NCBI GenBank assembly: GCA_003518105.1
Contig: DOZH01000004.1
Span: 1-18,181 of the forward strand
Reading direction: 5' to 3'
Source of the DNA: Candidatus Uhrbacteria bacterium
Lineage (GTDB): Bacteria; Patescibacteriota; Patescibacteriia; UBA9934
Length of the DNA: 18,181 bases
Under the pieces are notes generated by a model. That model saw only the letters and a list, made by a program, of their open reading frames with translations. It was not told the origin of the DNA and did no database searches. A program made the position numbers and the translations under genes. This document shows positions 13,597 to 18,181 of the stretch, in pieces (the stretch's first letter is position 1; each line of letters opens with the position of its first letter).

Positions 13597-15007
13597 ACAC
13601 GAGTTTAGTATATTCTTCTGGCATCGCCTGTTCGTTACTCGGCCTCAATACTTCCTCGATATTCTCCTCAACATTATTCTTCGTTGGTAAAATATCAGTC
13701 ACAAACCACCGCATAATCACATCTTCCGCAAAATCCCCTCGACGCTGCGCCAACACAAAAGCCGCCAACACTTCATCTGGTTCACCCACACATTCAAACG
13801 GCTTAATTCCTTCTAAGCCGAGCAACTCCTTATACGTCGGCAACAAACTCTCATCAGCAAATAAATTCTTGTCGAAAATCTCGGTTACATCTTCTTTCGA
13901 CATAAACGCCGCCAACAACGTAAACACGAACGCACACTTCGGGCACTCGCCGCACCATCTCTTAGTCGCCCTCTTATTGATCGCATAATTTCTGTTACAA
14001 CTCGAAAACACCTCAAAATATTTTCCTTTCTCCACAAACCTCTTAACGATCGCCAATTCCGACAACGGCCTGAGCAAACTAAAATACCGCACCTTCGGCG
14101 TAATCGAATTCTTAATGTACGTCTGAATATCACGCTCACACTCCAAACTCTTACTATACTGATGATTAATCTCTAAATCACCCATCATCACGTTACCAGT
14201 ATTAGCACTTCGCTCATTACTAAGCACAATGTCCCGCTTACCATTCAGCAAAGCATGCACCACCATCGTAAAAGCAATATACGCGCTAATCGGCACATGA
14301 CCATTCAACGCCCCCTGCTTATTCAATTCAAATAATTGCGGATCAAGTTTCCGCTCAATAATACTGAGCGGCAGAGCAATAGCATCGGCAACCTCCTGAA
14401 TCCTCTCGTGCCTTCCCAAAGCTACCAAGTCGAATTCGAATCCCGCTTTCTGTAACAATTCCACCGTCACCAACGAATCTTTTCCTCCGCCGATGGGGAC
14501 GATCGCCCCTACCAAGGGGTCTCCCCGCAAGGCGAGGACGCGAGATCGTGAATCGTGAATTTTCTCATTTTGCTGGTCTTTTCCGCCCTCGCCAACTGGG
14601 AAGTGGATATAATCTCTAAAATCCAAATCATTCTTGTAAAAAAACTCACCCAAACCGTGCGTATACAACTTATTCCAAAACGCCGCCTCGTCGACGCTCA
14701 GCTCCCCAGATTCGATCACGATGTTCGGCGGACAATAAGTCTTGTAATAACTAATTCCAGCCATTAAATGCAGCGCAAATAATGCTCGGTGCAACTCAGC
14801 AAAATCCTGGCGGGGGGCGGTGACCCCGCCTATTACGATATCTAAAATCGAGCGTGCTGGGGTCAGGTCTGGAATTCGGAATTTTATTCTTTCCGTAAAC
14901 GTCATCTCATCATCCAACCCATACACAAAACTCGCCTCGCCGCTGTCTGCGTCAAAGTCATAACTTACAAAACGGAAAGTGTTATACGGCGAGACAATTG
15001 GTTTCAT
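13586..15007 (-). CDS. murL: UDP-MurNAc-L-Ala-L-Glu epimerase (MurL)
   Basis: MurL inverts the terminal L-glutamate of UDP-MurNAc-L-Ala-L-Glu to D-glutamate, using ATP, and so replaces the need for a glutamate racemase (family knowledge from Xanthomonas). 473 aa. Family marks are the PP-loop-like GGGKDS (173-178), ALNGHVPISA (233-242), SNERSANTGN (263-272), NHQYSKSLE (281-289), YFSLLRPLSE (308-317), CNRNY (337-341), WCGECPKC (351-358) and KPFECVGEPDE near the end. It sits 2 bp after the mutase stop and overlaps the ligase gene, as a functional pair should. Two GC-rich repeat-like stretches lie in frame, at about 47-67 (IPDLTPARS to GGVTAPRQ) and 150-170 (HDSRSRVLALRGDPLVG), and may explain its slightly greater length. 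Identification rests on several motifs and the neighbour. Confidence 0.88.
   Translation of the reverse strand: MKPIVSPYNTFRFVSYDFDADSGEASFVYGLDDEMTFTERIKFRIPDLTPARSILDIVIGGVTAPRQDFAELHRALFALHLMAGISYYKTYCPPNIVIESGELSVDEAAFWNKLYTHGLGEFFYKNDLDFRDYIHFPVGEGGKDQQNEKIHDSRSRVLALRGDPLVGAIVPIGGGKDSLVTVELLQKAGFEFDLVALGRHERIQEVADAIALPLSIIERKLDPQLFELNKQGALNGHVPISAYIAFTMVVHALLNGKRDIVLSNERSANTGNVMMGDLEINHQYSKSLECERDIQTYIKNSITPKVRYFSLLRPLSELAIVKRFVEKGKYFEVFSSCNRNYAINKRATKRWCGECPKCAFVFTLLAAFMSKEDVTEIFDKNLFADESLLPTYKELLGLEGIKPFECVGEPDEVLAAFVLAQRRGDFAEDVIMRWFVTDILPTKNNVEENIEEVLRPSNEQAMPEEYTKLVYEN
14500..14560. repeat. Palindromic repeat-like stretch inside murL
   Basis: CCCC and GGGG (14506-14519) make a small hairpin, a second one, GGGG-TCT-CCCC, follows at 14516-14526, then a two-copy tandem repeat of ATCGTGA (14545-14558). 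It is in frame, just before the GGGKDS loop. It resembles dispersed palindromic elements found within genes, but the copy number elsewhere is unknown. Confidence 0.35.
14857..14869. repeat. GGGGTCAGGTC repeat, copy 2
   Basis: Exact copy of the 13-mer at 12325-12337, here coding for part of the murL N-terminus (DLTP region). It is followed by TGGAATTCGGAATT, an inverted-repeat-like tail. Nearby, at 14808-14829, a GC-rich hairpin (GGCGGGG with CCCCGCC) is also in frame. Confidence 0.4.
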
Positions 15008-15009
15008 AC

Positions 15010-16344
15010 TTACGCTTTAATAATCGCCGCCAGCTCATCACGCTTACTCATCATCATTTCCTCCGTCTTCGCTTCCACAATCAAGCGCAAGATTGGTTCC
15101 GTATTGCTCGCCCGTACCAAGAACCACCAGTCCCTGCCATATTCACAACGGATTCCATCTAAACGATTAACCACTGTCGCCTCGGCCACCATCATCGCCT
15201 CAAGTCTGCCGAGCGCCGACTCTTTATCGTGCACCTCAATATTCACCTCACCACTATTACTCATAGCGCGGAGCGGTCGTACCAAGTCCGCAAACGTCTT
15301 ACCTGATTCTTTCCACAGCGCCAATACTTTCACAATCGCCAAGTCTACTGCTTCCAAATTGTGCGACTCGGCAAACATAAAGTGGCTCGACAATTCGCCG
15401 CCCAACAACGCGCCAGTATCATGCATCGCCCGAATCACCGTCGTTCGGCCAACTGGCACCTCCACACATTCGCCACCAGCCCCTTCGATTGCCTCACGTG
15501 TTGCCCAGGATTGGTTCGGCGCCACAATCACCTTTGCTTCTGGATGGCTAGCCAGCACGACGGAAGCCAACAAGGCCAAGGTCTGATCACCCCGCAAACT
15601 CACACCCTCATTATCAATAAACGCCACGCGGTCAGCGTCACCATCAAGCGCAATGCCAAAATCTGCTCGTTCGCGCAACACCGCCGCCTTAATATCCGTC
15701 AGTGTCTCCTCTTTAGCTGGATTCGCCTCGTGATTTGGAAATCGTGCATCTGGCTCGCTATATAACTCAACTACCTCTAAGCCGAGTCTCTTAGCCAATT
15801 TACGTACCGTCAACGCGCCCATGCCATTCCCATAATCAATCACAACTTTCGTTCCTCCAAAGCTCTTCACGTCGACGCCGGCCAAGCAAAAATCCAAATA
15901 CTCATCGAGTAATCCGCCCTCTTCAACTTCGCCAACAGGTGCGACTGCTGTATATTCCTCCGTCATCAGCGGCAAAAAATCCGTCCCCGAAATTGGTAAC
16001 CCATTCGCCCAAGCACACTTAATGCCATTATATTCCGCTGGATTATGCGACGCCGTCACCATGAGTCCTGCGTCGACGTCGGCCTGTGAGGACACCGCGA
16101 AATTGAACAAACTAGTGGTACATTGACCAATATCCAGCACATCAGCACCCATCGCTGTAATTCCCGCAATCGCAGCTTGTGCCAAGTCCGGACTGGTACT
16201 CCGCATATCTCGTCCCACCACTACCTTCCTAGCACCAGTAATCTGCACCAGTCCCCTGCCTACTTGCCCAGCAATTTCTACAGTAACTTCAGCTAATAAT
16301 CCACGGATATCATTTTTCTTAAAGATATGTGCTGGAACAAGCAT
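15010..16344 (-). CDS. Phosphomannomutase/phosphoglucomutase (alpha-D-phosphohexomutase)
   Basis: It interconverts hexose 6-phosphate and 1-phosphate, feeding nucleotide-sugar synthesis. 444 aa, standard four-domain length. Visible are the phosphoserine loop TASHNP (97-102, S99), the metal loop DGDADR (234-239), the sugar loop GGELSSH (315-321) and the phosphate-binding RASNTEP near the C-terminus. GGE(L/M)S rather than the GGEQSGH pattern favours phosphomannomutase/phosphoglucomutase over phosphoglucosamine mutase, but substrate cannot be settled by motifs. It is the first gene of a three-gene unit with murL and murD, separated from murL by 2 bp, so an envelope-precursor role is likely. A promoter overlapping that of lemA lies upstream. 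Confidence 0.92.
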   Translation of the reverse strand: MLVPAHIFKKNDIRGLLAEVTVEIAGQVGRGLVQITGARKVVVGRDMRSTSPDLAQAAIAGITAMGADVLDIGQCTTSLFNFAVSSQADVDAGLMVTASHNPAEYNGIKCAWANGLPISGTDFLPLMTEEYTAVAPVGEVEEGGLLDEYLDFCLAGVDVKSFGGTKVVIDYGNGMGALTVRKLAKRLGLEVVELYSEPDARFPNHEANPAKEETLTDIKAAVLRERADFGIALDGDADRVAFIDNEGVSLRGDQTLALLASVVLASHPEAKVIVAPNQSWATREAIEGAGGECVEVPVGRTTVIRAMHDTGALLGGELSSHFMFAESHNLEAVDLAIVKVLALWKESGKTFADLVRPLRAMSNSGEVNIEVHDKESALGRLEAMMVAEATVVNRLDGIRCEYGRDWWFLVRASNTEPILRLIVEAKTEEMMMSKRDELAAIIKA

Positions 16345-16350
16345 ACTTTT

Positions 16351-16379
16351 TTGACATTAAGCCTCAAAAAACGTACTCT
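16351..16379 (+). promoter_or_regulatory. Promoter of lemA-htpX
   Basis: Perfect -35 TTGACA (16351-16356), 17-bp spacer, weak -10 TACTCT (16374-16379). Predicted start near 16386 gives a leader of about 30 nt and supports the lemA ATG at 16416 rather than any start further upstream. Confidence 0.55.
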
Positions 16380-16380
16380 C

Positions 16381-16409
16381 ATTCTAACAGTAATTCATCT
16401 TTTGCCCAA
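16381..16409 (-). promoter_or_regulatory. Promoter of the mutase-murL-murD unit
   Basis: Minus strand: -35 TTGGGC (16404-16409), 17-bp spacer, -10 TAGAAT (16381-16386). Predicted start near 16374, with a leader of about 30 nt before the ATG at 16344. It faces the lemA promoter head-on and the two transcripts would overlap by about a dozen bases. Confidence 0.5.
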
Positions 16410-16415
16410 ATTACT

Positions 16416-16967
16416 ATGTCAATTATCGGAATCGTCCTAATCGTAGTAGCAGTTCTCGGCCTCTGGCTCATCGCCATCTTTAACGGCCTAATCCGCGGCA
16501 AAAACCGTACCGAAGAAGCCTGGAGCGACATCGAAGTCCAGCTCAAGCGTCGTTATGACCTCATTCCCAACTTGGTCAACACTGTCAAAGGCTATGCTGC
16601 TCACGAAGAAGGTGTTTTTGTTAAAGTGACAGAAGCCCGCACCGCCGCTATGAACGCCGGTACCATGGCGGAGCATTCTGTCGCGGAGAATATGCTCTCC
16701 CAATCATTAAAGTCGCTCTTCGCTGTCGCTGAAAATTACCCAGCCCTCAAAGCTGCTGATAATTTCCTCCACTTGCAAAAGGAACTCGTCGACGCTGAAG
16801 ACAAGATTTCTGCTTCCCGCCGTTTCTTCAACGGCCAAGCTCGCGACTTCAACATCAAGTTGCAGGTCTTCCCAACCAACTTGGTCGGCAGCTCCCTCGG
16901 CTTCAACAAATTCCCTTTCTTCGAAGCTCCAGAAGCTGTCAACGAACCAGTCGAAGTAAAATTCTAA
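16416..16967 (+). CDS. lemA: LemA family membrane protein
   Basis: 183 aa, normal for LemA. The short N-terminus leads into one membrane segment (about 2-24, SIIGIVLIVVAVLGLWLIA), followed by the hallmark NRTEEAWSDIEVQLKRRYDLIPNLV and a long antiparallel helical domain with YPALKAADNFLHLQKEL and ISASRRFFNGQARDFN. LemA proteins are anchored with the helical domain outside and are commonly linked with HtpX or with TPM-domain proteins; the biochemical role is not settled. The frame is open to 16329, but the promoter at 16351-16379 and the family's N-terminus put the start at the ATG at 16416. htpX follows after 15 bp, so the two form an operon. Confidence 0.95.
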   Translation: MSIIGIVLIVVAVLGLWLIAIFNGLIRGKNRTEEAWSDIEVQLKRRYDLIPNLVNTVKGYAAHEEGVFVKVTEARTAAMNAGTMAEHSVAENMLSQSLKSLFAVAENYPALKAADNFLHLQKELVDAEDKISASRRFFNGQARDFNIKLQVFPTNLVGSSLGFNKFPFFEAPEAVNEPVEVKF

Positions 16968-16982
16968 CCTAGCTCTCGCCTT

Positions 16983-17876
16983 ATGTACTCGGCGATTGCA
17001 GCCAACAAGCGCCAAACCTGGCTCCTAATCATCGTCGCTTCAGCCATTTTGGTTGGTCTTATTTGGTTGCTTGGGCGCATGTACGGCTTAGCCACCACAG
17101 ATAGTCTTATTATCGGCACCGTTCTAGCTACCAGCTTCTCACTCTTCAGTTATTTCTTTAGCAGCAGCATTGCCTTAAGCGTTTCTGGCGCCAAAGAAAT
17201 CAGCAAAGCTCAAGCCCCCGATCTCTACAACTTGGTCGAGAACCTCACCATTGCGAGCGGCTTGCCCATGCCACGCATCTACGTCATTGACGACGTCAGC
17301 CCCAACGCCTTTGCCACCGGCCGCGACCCAGAGCACGCTGCCATCACCTTCACCACCGGTATCCTCGCCTTACTCGCCAAGAACGAACTCGAAGGCGTGG
17401 CCGCTCATGAACTCTCCCACATCAAAAACTACGACATTCGCGTCATGACCATCGTCGTCGTCTTGATTGGTGCCATCATGTTGGTAGCGGACGTCATGCT
17501 TCGCTCCACCTTCTTCCGTCGACGAGGCAACAGTGAAAATTCAGGTGGCAACGCCCTGCTCATCATCGGCCTCGTACTCGCCATTCTCTCCCCGCTCTTC
17601 GCCCAACTCATCAAATTCGCTATTAGCAGGCGTCGTGAATATCTCGCCGACTCCTCAAGCGCCCTCCTCACCCGTTACCCCGCTGGCCTTGCCTCCGCCC
17701 TGCAAAAAATTTCAGGCGTTGCGCAACCCCTTCGCACCGCCAACCGCGCCACGGCCCACCTCTTCATCGCCAACCCTTTTGGCAGTCACACTACCCGTGG
17801 CTGGTTCGCTAACCTCTTCAGTACGCACCCACCAGTTGCGGATCGCATTGCGCGGTTGAATGAGATGATTAAGTAA
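16983..17876 (+). CDS. htpX: Membrane zinc metalloprotease HtpX (M48)
   Basis: HtpX degrades misfolded membrane proteins, with the active site on the cytoplasmic side. 297 aa, full length. Two N-terminal membrane segments (about 12-31 and 42-66) are followed by the catalytic domain: zinc site HELSH (142-146), third ligand in REYLAD (E219), and SPNAFATGRDPEHAAI (106-121). Two further membrane segments (about 153-172 and 190-213) interrupt it. The C-terminal FSTHPPVADRIARLNEM is typical of the family. Co-transcription with lemA is a common pairing. No clear Shine-Dalgarno is visible, so translation may be coupled to lemA across the 15-bp gap. Confidence 0.96.
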   Translation: MYSAIAANKRQTWLLIIVASAILVGLIWLLGRMYGLATTDSLIIGTVLATSFSLFSYFFSSSIALSVSGAKEISKAQAPDLYNLVENLTIASGLPMPRIYVIDDVSPNAFATGRDPEHAAITFTTGILALLAKNELEGVAAHELSHIKNYDIRVMTIVVVLIGAIMLVADVMLRSTFFRRRGNSENSGGNALLIIGLVLAILSPLFAQLIKFAISRRREYLADSSSALLTRYPAGLASALQKISGVAQPLRTANRATAHLFIANPFGSHTTRGWFANLFSTHPPVADRIARLNEMIK

Positions 17877-17915
17877 TTTCGCTCGCAACCGCCGCATCTC
17901 CTATTCCTAGCTCAA

Positions 17916-17993
17916 GGCCTCAGCCCAGAAATGCTTAAAGGATGACTTGCTTAACGGAACAAATGCGCAAGTCAAGCATTTCTCGGGTCGGCC
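17916..17993. other. Large imperfect hairpin downstream of htpX
   Basis: AGAAATGCTT (17927-17936) pairs with AAGCATTTCT (17974-17983), GACTTGC (17944-17950) with GCAAGTC (17967-17973), and GGCC (17916-17919) with GGCC (17990-17993), giving a stem of more than 20 pairs with a 7-nt one-sided bulge and a 16-nt loop. No T run follows, so it is not a classic terminator. Two smaller inverted repeats follow, GTCCCT with AGGGAC (18074-18096) and CGACAATT with AATTGTCG (18111-18139). The rest of 17877-18181 shows nothing else clear. Confidence 0.5.
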
Positions 17994-18130
17994 ATCGCGT
18001 CGTCACAGGAGACGTCGGCAGTCGCTCGCTCATAAAGTCTCAGTTCAGTGTAGTCAACGAAGACGAGTGGTATGTCCCTTTCGTCGACCGAGGGACGCGC
18101 GTTTATATGTCGACAATTCACATTCAATAG
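17942..18130 (+). CDS. Doubtful small ORF after htpX
   Basis: 62 codons. The C-terminal half (FSVVNEDEWYVPFVDRGTRV) has a protein-like composition, but the start lies inside the large hairpin at 17916-17993 and the end overlaps an inverted repeat at 18111-18139. AAAGG abuts the ATG too closely to act as a good Shine-Dalgarno. It could be a remnant of a longer gene or chance. No family is recognised. Confidence 0.25.
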   Translation: MTCLTEQMRKSSISRVGHRVVTGDVGSRSLIKSQFSVVNEDEWYVPFVDRGTRVYMSTIHIQ

Positions 18131-18181
18131 TAATTGTCGATCGTCTAAACGCCCGACGGAGAAAGAAAGGGACTCCCCGAG

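Overview
The gene content points to a bacterium of the Candidate Phyla Radiation (Patescibacteria), most likely a Parcubacteria-like lineage. This is an inference from three things: a MurL/MurD cell-wall pair, a LemA-HtpX pair, and a compact diversity-generating retroelement (DGR) with its own avd, a combination familiar from this group. The standard code is used, because TGA serves as a stop (murD).

Layout, mostly on the minus strand. 37-3588: dnaE, the replicative polymerase. 3743-4174: an orphan 143-aa gene with its own strong promoter and terminator. 4313-4479: a GC-rich foldback element between 8-bp direct repeats. 8218-4479: pheS-pheT plus a small one-pass membrane protein, preceded by a second GC-rich structured stretch (8231-8395). 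8398-9501: an RseP-like site-2 protease with an in-frame palindromic insert. 9546-12210: the DGR. 12331-16344: an operon of a phosphosugar mutase, MurL and MurD. 16416-17876, plus strand: lemA-htpX. 17877-18181: a large imperfect hairpin and a doubtful small ORF.

The DGR is the centrepiece. A reverse transcriptase (9546-10562, minus), an Avd-type helical-bundle protein (10573-10926, plus, divergent from the RT), a 118-bp template repeat (TR, 10973-11090) and a 118-bp variable repeat (VR, 11508-11625) at the 3' end of a 236-aa target gene are all present. Aligned by eye on the minus strand, TR and VR differ at 14 positions. All 14 are adenines in the TR, none of the other 89 bases differs, and all 10 affected codons change the amino acid. 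This is the signature of adenine-specific mutagenic retrohoming. The RT with Avd would copy TR RNA with errors at A and write the copy into the C-terminus of the target, which is transcribed from a near-consensus promoter with an extended -10.

Unusual points are the inverted avd, the C10 tract and paired TTG starts between RT and avd, a strong hairpin 16 bp beyond the TR, a CTTGG-rich stretch and hairpin beyond the VR, a target with no signal peptide and no C-type-lectin hallmark that I can recognise, and a similar promoter at the orphan gene 8 kb away.

The housekeeping genes fit together around the cell envelope: the mutase feeds sugar-phosphate pools, MurD and MurL would put D-glutamate into the peptidoglycan precursor by ligation followed by epimerisation, and RseP, LemA and HtpX belong to membrane maintenance and proteolysis.
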